From NCBI GenBank assembly GCA_027364815.1, contig DAHXOQ010000061.1:1-11986 (forward strand): 11,986 nucleotides of DNA, written 5' to 3'. This document shows, piece by piece, positions 1-8,271 of the stretch; the stretch's first letter is position 1, and the number at the start of each line of letters is the position of its first letter. The DNA comes from Acidobacteriaceae bacterium. GTDB lineage: Bacteria > Acidobacteriota > Terriglobia > Terriglobales > Acidobacteriaceae. A program made the position numbers and the translations under genes. The notes below the pieces were generated by a model. The model worked only from the letters and a program-made list of their open reading frames with translations. It did not search any database and had not been told where the DNA came from.

Positions 1-173
1 GCAAAAACTGGCTCAAGATCACGCTGGCTAAGACGCTGAGCATCGGCGAGTATGCGCTGGTGGAGATGCTGCCGACGGGGGAGATGAGCGCGACGCTGTG
101 GGATTTCAGAGTAGACCCGAGGACGGAAGAAAATCCGACAGCGTTTGGACCGATACAAAGAGAACAGAGATAG
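1..173 (+). CDS. C-terminal fragment of an unrecognised protein
   Basis: The third frame is open from the left edge to a TAG at 171-173, giving 56 residues. The fragment includes the stretch GEYALVEMLPTGEMS followed by a short WDFRVDP segment and a polar tail. The start lies outside the window, so no domain can be named. The ending resembles the C-termini of uncharacterised acidobacterial proteins that I recall, but this is a weak memory-based impression. The stop codon lies directly in front of the ribosome binding site of the next gene (AGAAGG at 172-177) and only 10 bases before its ATG. The two could therefore be translated from one mRNA. The codons here are GC-rich, unlike those of the downstream gene. 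Confidence 0.6.
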   Translation, partial: KNWLKITLAKTLSIGEYALVEMLPTGEMSATLWDFRVDPRTEENPTAFGPIQREQR

Positions 174-183
174 AAGGATTGAT

Positions 184-810
184 ATGCGTAAGATGATTTT
201 CGCAGTTTTGATGATGTTTATTAGCAATTCATTAACTGCACAGACAACGAAAAATGAGATTCGTACGCGGTTATTTGGCCAAGAGCAACGATGTAAGCTT
301 CCAGGCAAGAAAACGCATCCGAAGTTTATTGTTGAGAAAGATCACAGGATCGGAAACCGGCTTTATCAGGAATACTGGTCCAAAGATGAACCCGCGCGAA
401 AACTGTTCTCAATTGCTTATGGTACTTATTACAAAAAAGATGGGTTGCTCACATATTGGTTTGCTAGTATGAAAGACGAATGCGATATGAATGGGGACGG
501 TATTCCTGACTATATGTGGTACGGCGGAGATGATACTAGCCAGGAAGAGTGGTTGTTTTATTCTGTTGGCCAGGAATATAAGAGTGTGGATTTATACAAG
601 ACAGCAGAACAAGCGTGGTTGAAACAATTCAAAACCAAGGCACCAGATTTCGGAGAAGTTGGCGCTGAGATTTTTGTTGACTTCACTTTTGTATCCAATG
701 CTCAAGGCAATTTCTTGGAAGCGGAAGCCTACAACAATGATGATTCTGTTGATAAAAAATCACGTGTAGTAAAACGTTATGTAATCAATGAAAAGGATTT
801 TGTGCCATAG
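184..810 (+). CDS. Secreted protein with a DxNxDGxxD calcium-binding-type loop
   Basis: This encodes 208 residues from the ATG at 184. That start is preferred over the one at 145 because AGAAGG lies 6 bases before it and the protein then begins with a signal peptide: MRK, a hydrophobic run, and likely cleavage near LTA-Q at residues 18-20. The mature part has no family I recognise. Residues 101-109 (DMNGDGIPD) match the DxNxDGxxD loop found in EF-hand-like and dockerin-like calcium sites, which suggests one metal-binding loop. It is followed by WYGGDD and an aromatic segment. There are two cysteines, at about 37 and 100, which could pair after export. The gene is visibly AT-richer than the surrounding genes, and its asparagine, lysine and isoleucine codons often end in A or T. 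This hints at acquisition from elsewhere. The function is unknown. Confidence 0.7.
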   Translation: MRKMIFAVLMMFISNSLTAQTTKNEIRTRLFGQEQRCKLPGKKTHPKFIVEKDHRIGNRLYQEYWSKDEPARKLFSIAYGTYYKKDGLLTYWFASMKDECDMNGDGIPDYMWYGGDDTSQEEWLFYSVGQEYKSVDLYKTAEQAWLKQFKTKAPDFGEVGAEIFVDFTFVSNAQGNFLEAEAYNNDDSVDKKSRVVKRYVINEKDFVP

Positions 811-819
811 TTGCACAAC
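800..819. promoter_or_regulatory. Small inverted repeats before the higA-like gene
   Basis: TTGTGC (800-805) and GCACAA (813-818) are reverse complements, separated by 7 bases. Overlapping them, GTTG and CAAC flank a CA at 810-819. HigA proteins commonly repress their own promoter through short palindromes, so this could be an operator for the gene starting at 859. It overlaps the stop codon of the upstream gene, it is short, and such repeats can occur by chance. No good -35/-10 pair is visible in 811-858. Confidence 0.2.
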
Positions 820-858
820 CAATGTATATTTATGCACGACTACTGAGTAGAGAAAACA

Positions 859-1140
859 ATGCGGATGCACAATCCAGCTCTTCCCGGCAGAATCCTTGCG
901 TACTATGTGGAAGGTCGTTCGGTGACGGACGTCGCTAAGCACTTGGGCGTAACGCGTGCGGCGTTGTCGCGGGTATTGAACGGCCGTGCGGCAATTTCGG
1001 CGGAGATGGCGCTGCGCATTGCCGAGGCTTTCAACACAGATGCGGAGTTCTGGCTGCGCTTGCAGGTGCAGAGGGACTTGTGGGTGGCTTCCAGGAAGAA
1101 GCGTGCAAAAGTGAAGCCGCTGACAAGAAGTGCAGCATAG
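859..1140 (+). CDS. higA: HigA-family (XRE helix-turn-helix) antitoxin, apparently without partner
   Basis: This encodes 93 residues. The N-terminus MRMHNPALPGRIL matches the typical opening of HigA/VapI antitoxins (xxHPGxxL). The helix-turn-helix lies at about residues 19-43, with SVTDVAKHLGVTRAALSRVL then NGRAAIS. The AEFWLRLQ segment at about 62-69 is also typical of the family. The tail is basic (RKKRAKVK), consistent with DNA or nucleic-acid contact. HigA proteins neutralise the mRNA-cleaving toxin HigB and repress the operon. higB normally sits directly upstream, but here the upstream neighbour is a 208-residue secreted protein and only 48 bases separate them. No toxin-like frame follows either. 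The gene may be a solitary regulator or the remnant of a lost module. The ribosome binding site is weak (GAGAAA). The ATG at 865 is an alternative start. Confidence 0.8.
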   Translation: MRMHNPALPGRILAYYVEGRSVTDVAKHLGVTRAALSRVLNGRAAISAEMALRIAEAFNTDAEFWLRLQVQRDLWVASRKKRAKVKPLTRSAA

Positions 1141-1194
1141 TTCTTATCGTTCGATGTCATCAAATATTTCAACAACCGAGAAATGAAAAACCAT

Positions 1195-1262
1195 CCCTCG
1201 GGGACTAAAGTCCGACAAATTTATAACCTATAGCGGCACGGATAAATCCGTGCCCTTTCAAA
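1195..1262. repeat. Acidobacterial-type intergenic palindromic repeat, possible bidirectional terminator
   Basis: Two hairpins lie in tandem. The first pairs GGACT (1202-1206) with AGTCC (1209-1213). The second pairs a 9-base arm at 1235-1243 (GGCACGGAT) with its exact complement at 1246-1254. Both have an AA or TAAA tip, and a TTTCA run follows at 1256-1260. I recall very similar pairs of GGGGCTAAAGCCCC-like and GGCACGA-TAAA-TCGTGCC-like hairpins scattered through Terriglobia genomes. The element lies between the convergent 3' ends of the higA-like gene (1140) and the MFS gene (1294). It may therefore terminate transcription in both directions. Confidence 0.65.
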
Positions 1263-1293
1263 ACTTCGAAGCACAAAAAGCTTTCATAAATTC

Positions 1294-2664
1294 CTAAATT
1301 GAGATTGAAGCCGTTTCGTGGATTTTTCCCTGCTCTAGTTTGTTGCCGTGGCGTTTGTCTGAGCGCAGGAGGAGCCATGCGAAGACGAGTCCGCAGACGC
1401 CGAGGCTGGCGAACATGATTTGGGTTGCGGTGTAGCTTCCTGTGGCGTCGCGGAGTTTGCCGTTCAGGAGCGGGAATAATCCGAGGCCGAGATTTTGAAT
1501 GGCTGTCATCAGACCGAAAGCAGTGCCGACGCGCTTCTCCTCGACGACGAGGGGAACTGAAGGCCACATGGCGGCGGGCACAAGGACGAAGGCTGCACCG
1601 AGGACGATCATGCTGGGTATTGGATTCCAGTGGGTGATGCCCATGACGAGGTGAGCAGGAATGAGCAGGAGCGAGCCGATGACCATCAACGTGGCGCGCT
1701 TGCCGATGCGGTCGATGAGGTTGCCGGCGAAGGGCGCAAAGACCATGGATGCGAAGATGATGATGCTGGTGATGCCGGGCGCGGTCGAGAACATATGGAA
1801 AAAGCTGTCGAAGACCTGTGAGATGAAGCCGCCGGTGCCTGCGCTTGTCAGCGGGATGCCCCACTTGTCGTGGAACATGTCTGTAGCGAGCGCGGTGAAG
1901 GGGAAGATGGCGCTGTAAAAAGTGACGCAGAGCAGGGTGACGAACCAGAAGGAAGAGTTGAACTTTGTAATGTCAGAGAAGACGATCTTGTCGCCGCCAG
2001 CGGGCTTGGGAAGGCCAAGCACTTTCTCGCCGTGGTGGTCCATGACAACGTAAGCGAGGTTGCAGAGCAGAGAGAAGAGGCAGAAGCCGGCGGCGGCCCA
2101 GAGCGCGATGCGGTAACTGCCGAAATATTTTGCGATGAGCTCCTCAGTGTTGAAGCTGAAGAGGGTGCCGACGCGGCTGATGGTGAGTGCGATGCCGAAG
2201 GCGAGTGCCATTTCTTTGCCCTTGAACCAACGGCTGATGATGGCGCTTTGCACAACGATAAGGGATTCGGAGCCGGCACCGAAGATCAAGCGTCCGGCGA
2301 AGAGCTGCCAGGTGGAGTGAGCCGCGGCTACGATGGCTGCGCCGACGAGAACCAGGGTGCAGAAGAGCAGGCTGGCGCGGCGCGGGCCCAGCAGGTCGTA
2401 AAGCATGCCACCGAAGAAGACGATGGCAATGGCTGCGATGGAGTAATAAGTGTAGAGATTGCCAATGGTGCTGCGATCGATGTGCAATGCCTCGATGAGC
2501 GTGGGTGCGAGTGCGCCGATGCTGTCATAGGCGAAGTAGCTTCCCAGCACAATCAGGCTGATGAACATCAGAATGGTGAAGCGGTAAGGGCGGCGAGAGG
2601 GATGAAAGAAGCCGGCTGTTTCTTCAATGCCGGCAGCGGTGGTGCTGGAAGACGAATCTTGCAT
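1294..2664 (-). CDS. MFS transporter resembling MFSD1 (possible dipeptide/small-solute carrier)
   Basis: This encodes 456 residues from the ATG at 2664, chosen because GGAAGG lies 10 bases upstream. The longer frame from 2739 would add 25 residues with no ribosome binding site. It has about twelve hydrophobic segments. MFS motif A appears in both halves: GGMLYDLLGPRRA at about residues 85-97 and GNLIDRIGKRA at 314-324. The central loop lies at about 208-235. The stretches GRLIFGAGSESL (124-135), SRWFKGKEMALAFG (144-157) and WPSVPLVVEEKRVGTAFG with AIQNLGL (367-394) match my recollection of eukaryotic MFSD1. MFSD1 is reported to be a lysosomal dipeptide uniporter. The substrate here is inferred only, and the inner membrane is the expected site. 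The gene lies downstream of ntrYX in the same direction, with a 153-base gap. It could belong to that operon or have its own promoter. Confidence 0.85.
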   Translation of the reverse strand: MQDSSSSTTAAGIEETAGFFHPSRRPYRFTILMFISLIVLGSYFAYDSIGALAPTLIEALHIDRSTIGNLYTYYSIAAIAIVFFGGMLYDLLGPRRASLLFCTLVLVGAAIVAAAHSTWQLFAGRLIFGAGSESLIVVQSAIISRWFKGKEMALAFGIALTISRVGTLFSFNTEELIAKYFGSYRIALWAAAGFCLFSLLCNLAYVVMDHHGEKVLGLPKPAGGDKIVFSDITKFNSSFWFVTLLCVTFYSAIFPFTALATDMFHDKWGIPLTSAGTGGFISQVFDSFFHMFSTAPGITSIIIFASMVFAPFAGNLIDRIGKRATLMVIGSLLLIPAHLVMGITHWNPIPSMIVLGAAFVLVPAAMWPSVPLVVEEKRVGTAFGLMTAIQNLGLGLFPLLNGKLRDATGSYTATQIMFASLGVCGLVFAWLLLRSDKRHGNKLEQGKIHETASISI

Positions 2665-2817
2665 GATGGGCAATCCTTCCGTGAAAAGCGCCGGGCAGAA
2701 AGCCCAACCGCGCAACGTAGAAAAGATAGCAGATTGCACGGACTCTCGGCTTTATGAAAAGCGGGGCTGGACGAAGAAACCCAGGGGCTGTAGGGCTAAA
2801 AGTTTTTGCGAATGCAA

Positions 2818-4173
<1,356 letters not shown>

Positions 4174-4216
4174 TTTCTCGAGCTCGACTTTCCTTCAATG
4201 AAAGATTTGCAAAGAG

Positions 4217-6490
4217 TTATGCGATGGATGCGTTGGTTTTGTTTGACGGCGCAGATTCAGATTCGTGCAGATCAATGAGTGGAAGGCGCAGGATGAAGCG
4301 CGCGCCTTTGGGCGTGTTCTGCTCGGCGCGGATGGAGCCATTGTGTTCCTGCGCGATTTTTGCGGCGATTGAGAGGCCGAGTCCGGTGCCGCGCTGCTTG
4401 GTTGAGTAAAAGGGCAGGAAGAGGCGCTCGCGAATTTCGTCGGTGAGTCCGTGTCCGGTGTCGGCGACTGAGATCTCAATTGCACTGCCATCTTCAGTGA
4501 GAGATGTGGTGATGGAGAGAACGCGCAAAAGGCTGTCGCGCATGGCTTCGGCGGCATTGTCGACGAGGTTGGCGAGCGCGCGGCGCAGTGAATCCGGGTC
4601 TACCATCAGCGGTGGAAGCAGAGAGCCGAGATCAGTTTGCAATGTGATGCCGTCGAGGCGTCCGCTGAAAATTGCGAGAACGTCTTCGACGATTTGGTTG
4701 ACATCGCAGGGGCGCGGCTGCGGTACGGGGAATTGCGCGAGAGCGGAGAACTGGTCGACCAGAGTGCGCAAAGTGGCGACGCAGCCGAGGATGACCTCGC
4801 TGCATTTGCGAATGATTGCGGGCGAGTCTTCGCGTGTTGAGTCGAGATGGCGGCGAATGCGCTCGGCGGAGAGCGAGATGGGGGTGAGAGGATTTTTAAT
4901 TTCGTGCGCGACGCGTTGTGCGACTTCTTTCCATGCGAGTTGACGCTGGGCGCGCAGGAGTTCGCTGGTGTCTTCAATGACGACGACAGCGCCGGTAAGG
5001 CCGTTAGCGAGATCGAGGCGTGCGCTGGTGACGGAGAGATGCATGGAACGGCCATCGATTTGGGTTTCAATTTCGGCGGAAGCTGCACCCATGCGCTGGC
5101 TGCGGCGAATGATTCGCTTGACGTCTTCGAGCGAGTCAGCGGGAAGAAGCGCGTCGATGGAGAGAGTGTAAATTTCTTCTTCGTTGTTGTGGCCAACGAG
5201 TGCGGCGAAGGCGCGATTGGCTTGCAGGACGATGCCGTTTGCATCCAGAGTAACGACGCCGCTGGGGATGGTTTCAACGATGGTTTCAAGCTCGCGCCGG
5301 CGCTCCTCGATGGCGAGGGTGGCTTCGCTCAATTGCGCGGTTGAGATTTCAGCGCGACTGCGACTTGATTCCAGATCGGCGGCCATGTGATTGAAGGCGC
5401 GCACGAGCTCAGCCATCTCGCCGGTGGAGGTGACGGGAACGCGATGATGATATTTGCCAGCGGCGATTTCATCCATGGCGTCGGCGAGCGATTCGACGGG
5501 GCGCGTGATCTGCTTGGCAAGAAAGAGCGCGAGCCACATGCTGGCAAAGAAAACGAATGCGGTGATGAGGAGAAGCATCATCACGTAAGTGGTGCGGATA
5601 CGGTTGCGCAAGCGGAAAAGCGACCAGTAATCCGACGCGCCGGTGCGAATGCGAACGGCGGTGTCTGTGAGTCCAGGCGGGATGGGCAAGGCAACGACGA
5701 CAAGTCTGCCGGATTTTGCAGCGGTCATGCCGAGCGCATACTCATTGCCGCTGGCGAGCAGGACGGCTTCATCGCTGCGTTGTGCGGCGTGAAGCAGCGA
5801 TGAGGAGAATGGGCCACTAAGCTGGATCACGTTGGAGTGCGGATCGTTTAGCCAGGGAAGAAGGCGTGCAGGCGTGGATTCAGTGGGGAGTTGATAGCCG
5901 GCGATCAATTTTTGGTCTGGATTGTAGACCGCAGCAAATCCGCCGACTAGCGCGACGTGGTGCGATGCAAGAGTTGTGGAAGCGTTTGCGTCGGACTCGA
6001 AATTGTTGAGTGAGGCAACTTCCTCGGCTTCAATGCGGGCGTTGGTAGCGGCGTATTGGGCAAGGGCTTCAACGACGCGTGTGGAATCGTCGCGCAGTTC
6101 AGATGTAGGTTGCGAGAACCAGCGGTCGATGGAGCGATTCAGCAGACCGTAGCTGAAAAGGAACATGAAGACTGCGGGCGTGAAGGCGATGAGCGCTGCG
6201 CCGAGAACCATGCGAGTGCGCAGACGCGAACCGAGCGCGGAGCTGCGTTGATCGGCGTAGAGCTTGAGGATGTTTCTCAGCAGGAGCAGCATCAGCGTCA
6301 TCAGGAGCAGGAAGACGAGGACGGTGACGGCGGTGAAGATGAGGGTTTCCTCAGTGGACTCCGGTGTGAGGAAACGCATGTTGAAGGCCTGCAGCGCGGC
6401 CAGGATGATGATGACGAGCGCGAGTCCGCCGCCGAGGAGGTAGACGGCGGTGCGTCGCGAGATGGGGCGCAGATTGAGGCGCGGGGCCAT
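4217..6490 (-). CDS. ntrY: NtrY-type membrane sensor histidine kinase
   Basis: This encodes 757 residues, the usual size for NtrY. Three N-terminal membrane segments lie at about 14-35, 49-73 and 96-116. An extracytoplasmic sensor region of about 180 residues follows, then a fourth membrane segment at about 301-325. After that come a HAMP linker (about 326-378), a PAS domain (about 400-508) and the HisKA domain with VAHEIKNPLTP, phosphoacceptor H529. The ATPase domain has the N-box DNAAEAM (644-650), G1 DTGHGL (677-682), FLPFYSTK (691-698) and G2 GTGLGL (701-706). All catalytic elements are present. It should phosphorylate NtrX, encoded just downstream. NtrYX systems are linked to nitrogen, redox or envelope signals in proteobacteria; the signal here is unknown. 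The ATG is preceded by six Cs and no Shine-Dalgarno, with TATAAT immediately before those Cs, so the mRNA may be leaderless. Confidence 0.93.
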   Translation of the reverse strand: MAPRLNLRPISRRTAVYLLGGGLALVIIILAALQAFNMRFLTPESTEETLIFTAVTVLVFLLLMTLMLLLLRNILKLYADQRSSALGSRLRTRMVLGAALIAFTPAVFMFLFSYGLLNRSIDRWFSQPTSELRDDSTRVVEALAQYAATNARIEAEEVASLNNFESDANASTTLASHHVALVGGFAAVYNPDQKLIAGYQLPTESTPARLLPWLNDPHSNVIQLSGPFSSSLLHAAQRSDEAVLLASGNEYALGMTAAKSGRLVVVALPIPPGLTDTAVRIRTGASDYWSLFRLRNRIRTTYVMMLLLITAFVFFASMWLALFLAKQITRPVESLADAMDEIAAGKYHHRVPVTSTGEMAELVRAFNHMAADLESSRSRAEISTAQLSEATLAIEERRRELETIVETIPSGVVTLDANGIVLQANRAFAALVGHNNEEEIYTLSIDALLPADSLEDVKRIIRRSQRMGAASAEIETQIDGRSMHLSVTSARLDLANGLTGAVVVIEDTSELLRAQRQLAWKEVAQRVAHEIKNPLTPISLSAERIRRHLDSTREDSPAIIRKCSEVILGCVATLRTLVDQFSALAQFPVPQPRPCDVNQIVEDVLAIFSGRLDGITLQTDLGSLLPPLMVDPDSLRRALANLVDNAAEAMRDSLLRVLSITTSLTEDGSAIEISVADTGHGLTDEIRERLFLPFYSTKQRGTGLGLSIAAKIAQEHNGSIRAEQNTPKGARFILRLPLIDLHESESAPSNKTNASIA

Positions 6491-6496
6491 GGGGGG

Positions 6497-6502
6497 ATTA
6501 TA
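6497..6502 (-). promoter_or_regulatory. Consensus -10 (TATAAT) six bases before the ntrY start
   Basis: The minus strand reads TATAAT, six Cs, then ATG. A start site seven bases after the hexamer would fall on the A of the start codon, giving a leaderless ntrY mRNA. A -35 at the usual spacing is poor (TGGCCT, 3 of 6 matches, 18-base spacer). The hexamer is a perfect match to the housekeeping -10, but -10-like strings are common by chance. Confidence 0.4.
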
Positions 6503-6574
6503 GGCTTTTGGGGAATTCGGAGGCCAGTTGCATCTTTAGGCCGTGTTCGTGCGTCAATCTTATCGGAGGAAGTT

Positions 6575-6964
6575 ATGAAGAAAGTTTTGATAACGATGTT
6601 ATTTATGTTGCCAGTGTTGGCGATGGCAGAGAAACCGAATCCTGCAGATTACACGGTGAAGATACATGTAAGCAGTTCCCACACTCAACTGGACTGCAGC
6701 CAGGTAGATAGAGGAGAAAGTGTCTGCTCATGGCAACAGCACCTGACAGTTATGGTCAACGGTAGAAAATACGAATTACTGGGACCGACCACAAACAAGA
6801 AAATCTTCGCTGTTGGTGGAACTTTAGTTCTGCGCACCGGAGACTACCAGGCAAAAACGGTGAAATCCAACGACGAGCATCCTTACGAATATGCCCTAGT
6901 CTATGAATTTTTATTTCCTGATGGCGAAACCCGTCAGTATTACGTTGTTAGTGAGTCCGAGTGA
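6575..6964 (+). CDS. Small secreted protein of unknown function
   Basis: This encodes 129 residues from the ATG at 6575. That start is fixed by GGAGGA four bases upstream and by a clear signal peptide: MKK, a hydrophobic core, and cleavage after AMA at residue 18. The same frame is open far upstream into ntrY, but that extension is antisense to ntrY and not credible. The mature part is about 111 residues with predicted beta character. It carries two cysteines (41 and 51) that could form a disulfide, a VNGRKYELLG segment and an ending with FPDGETRQYYVV. I associate this pattern (PNPADYT near the N-terminus, a YEFLFPDG-like end) with a recurrent uncharacterised family in Terriglobia, from memory only. 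It is divergent from ntrY and may share its regulatory region. Function unknown. Confidence 0.85.
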   Translation: MKKVLITMLFMLPVLAMAEKPNPADYTVKIHVSSSHTQLDCSQVDRGESVCSWQQHLTVMVNGRKYELLGPTTNKKIFAVGGTLVLRTGDYQAKTVKSNDEHPYEYALVYEFLFPDGETRQYYVVSESE

Positions 6965-6981
6965 TGGGCCATATTTGAGAG

Positions 6982-7015
6982 CAAGCAGGCAGCACTGCAC
7001 GGTGCGGCCTGCTTG
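6982..7015. terminator. Hairpin between convergent genes, likely bidirectional terminator
   Basis: CAAGCAGGC (6982-6990) pairs exactly with GCCTGCTTG (7007-7015). Inside the loop, GCAC (6992-6995) pairs with GTGC (7002-7005), which extends the structure. It lies between the stop of the secreted-protein gene (6964) and the stop of ald (7037). The plus-strand side is followed by ATTTG and the minus-strand side by a TCTCAAATAT stretch, so the T-tracts are weak. Position and stem length support terminator function. Confidence 0.6.
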
Positions 7016-7036
7016 ATTTGCACGGCTGTTTAGGCT

Positions 7037-8152
7037 TTATGCGAGCACCGTTGCCGCCGGCGTCCATGCGCGTTTCTGGCTTTCGGCAACGGCTTTGTAG
7101 GTGAGCGCGCCGAGGTAGGTATTCAATCCTTCAGCGAGGCCTGTGTCCTGCTTCAAGGCTTCTTTTGCGCCGAATTTTGCGATGCGCATCATGTACGGGA
7201 AGGTTGCGTTGGTCAGTGCGAGCGTAGAAGTGTGCGGCACCGCGCCGGGCATATTGGTGACGCAGTAGTGGACGACGCCATCGACAACGTAGCTGGGATT
7301 GGAGTGCGTGGTGGGATGCGCGGTTTCAACACAGCCGCCCTGATCGATTGCGACATCGACGATGACTGCGCCCTTCTTCATCTCAGAGACCATCTTTTTA
7401 GTGACGACCTTGGGCGCCATTGCGCCGGGGATGAGAACGCCGCCGATGACGAGGTCGGCCTGACGAACGGCCTCGGCAATGTTGTAGCTGTTTGAGGCCA
7501 GGGTGTAGATGCGACCGCCAAAGATGTCGTCAATCTCGCGCAGGCGATTGAGATTCAGGTCAACGATGGTGACCTTTGCGCCCATGCCGAGCGCGATTTT
7601 TGCCGCGTTGGTGCCGACGACTCCGCCGCCGATGACGGTGACGTGCGCGGGAGGAACGCCCGGGACGCCGCCGAGGAGAATGCCGCGGCCGCCGTGTTCT
7701 TTTTCAAGATAAGCAGCGCCGACCTGCACGCTCATGCGGCCTGCAACTTCGCTCATCGGTGTGAGAAGAGGAAGCGTGTTGGCGCGATCGCGAACGGTTT
7801 CGTAAGCGATGCCGATGACTTTGGAGTTGAGGAGTGCGTCGGTGAGGACGGGGAGCGGCGCGAGGTGGAGATAGGTGAAGAGAACAAGACCTTCGCGGAA
7901 GAATTTGTACTCCTGCTCGATGGGCTCTTTGACTTTGACGACGAGGTCGGCCTTGGACCATGCGTAACCGGCTTCGCCGACGATCTCGGCTCCGGCGTTC
8001 TGGTAGTCGGCGTCGGTGAAGCTTGAGAGGGCTCCAGCATTGGTTTCAACGAGGACGGTGTGACCGGCTTCGACGAGGGCTTTGGCTCCGGCTGGTGTGA
8101 GTGCGACGCGTGCTTCGTTGTCTTTGATTTCCTTGGGAACGCCGATGATCAT
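7037..8152 (-). CDS. ald: Alanine dehydrogenase
   Basis: This encodes 371 residues, the standard length. It converts L-alanine, NAD+ and water to pyruvate, ammonium and NADH, or works in reverse, in the cytoplasm. The start at 8152 is chosen over 8179 because AGGAG lies seven bases upstream and the protein then opens with MIIGVPKEIKDNEARVALTP, the family's conserved N-terminus. The pyruvate- and catalysis-related residues fall at the positions known for the family: R15, K75 (VVKVKEP), H96 (YLHLA) and D270 (VDVAIDQGG). The NAD-binding glycine motif is GGGVVGTNAA at 175-184. The gene is divergent from an Lrp/AsnC-family regulator, which in several bacteria controls ald in response to alanine, so the pair is probably one regulatory unit. 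It could feed alanine nitrogen and carbon into central metabolism. Confidence 0.97.
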   Translation of the reverse strand: MIIGVPKEIKDNEARVALTPAGAKALVEAGHTVLVETNAGALSSFTDADYQNAGAEIVGEAGYAWSKADLVVKVKEPIEQEYKFFREGLVLFTYLHLAPLPVLTDALLNSKVIGIAYETVRDRANTLPLLTPMSEVAGRMSVQVGAAYLEKEHGGRGILLGGVPGVPPAHVTVIGGGVVGTNAAKIALGMGAKVTIVDLNLNRLREIDDIFGGRIYTLASNSYNIAEAVRQADLVIGGVLIPGAMAPKVVTKKMVSEMKKGAVIVDVAIDQGGCVETAHPTTHSNPSYVVDGVVHYCVTNMPGAVPHTSTLALTNATFPYMMRIAKFGAKEALKQDTGLAEGLNTYLGALTYKAVAESQKRAWTPAATVLA

Positions 8153-8230
8153 GGTGGATCTCCTCTTCGGATGGTGCACAGGCGCGAAATTCCGTGAGCC
8201 TATGCGAACAGGGACGATAATACGCCGGAA

Positions 8231-8251
8231 TTTGCTTCCAATGTGTGCAAA
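8231..8251. promoter_or_regulatory. Candidate Lrp-type operator in the ald/lrp divergent region
   Basis: TTTGC (8231-8235) and GCAAA (8247-8251) are inverted repeats with an 11-base spacer that includes AATGTGTG. Lrp-family regulators often bind degenerate dyads of roughly this size between themselves and their target. The arms are only five bases long, so this is suggestive only. Confidence 0.25.
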
Positions 8252-8259
8252 GTTCGTGA

Positions 8260-8265
8260 TTTAAT
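8260..8265 (+). promoter_or_regulatory. -10-like TTTAAT six bases before the lrp-family start
   Basis: TTTAAT matches the -10 consensus at 5 of 6 positions and lies six bases (GGCGGT) before the ATG at 8272. This is the same geometry as at ntrY. A start seven bases downstream of the hexamer would give a leaderless transcript. GGCGG is the only purine-rich stretch before the ATG and is a poor Shine-Dalgarno. A -35 candidate TTCCAA at 8236-8241 (18-base spacer) is weak. Confidence 0.25.
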
Positions 8266-8271
8266 GGCGGT

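Noticed and set aside
1205..1864. Minus-strand 219-residue frame overlapping the MFS gene and the palindromic repeat
   Set aside because: It is R/H/P-rich out-of-frame sequence over a clearly coding MFS frame and reads through the repeat element.
1870..2757. Long plus-strand open frame opposite the MFS gene
   Set aside because: Its E/A/G/D-rich composition is that of a mirror frame of a GC-rich membrane-protein gene. It has no domain and no ribosome binding site.
2665..2817. Independent promoter for the MFS gene between ntrX and MFS
   Set aside because: TATCTT occurs on the minus strand but there is no acceptable -35 at the right spacing, so it was not listed as a feature.
6056..6574. Upstream in-frame extension of the small secreted-protein gene (302-residue frame)
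   Set aside because: The extension is antisense to ntrY and has a low-complexity, acidic, E/D/Q-rich shadow composition. A strong ribosome binding site and signal peptide fix the start at 6575.
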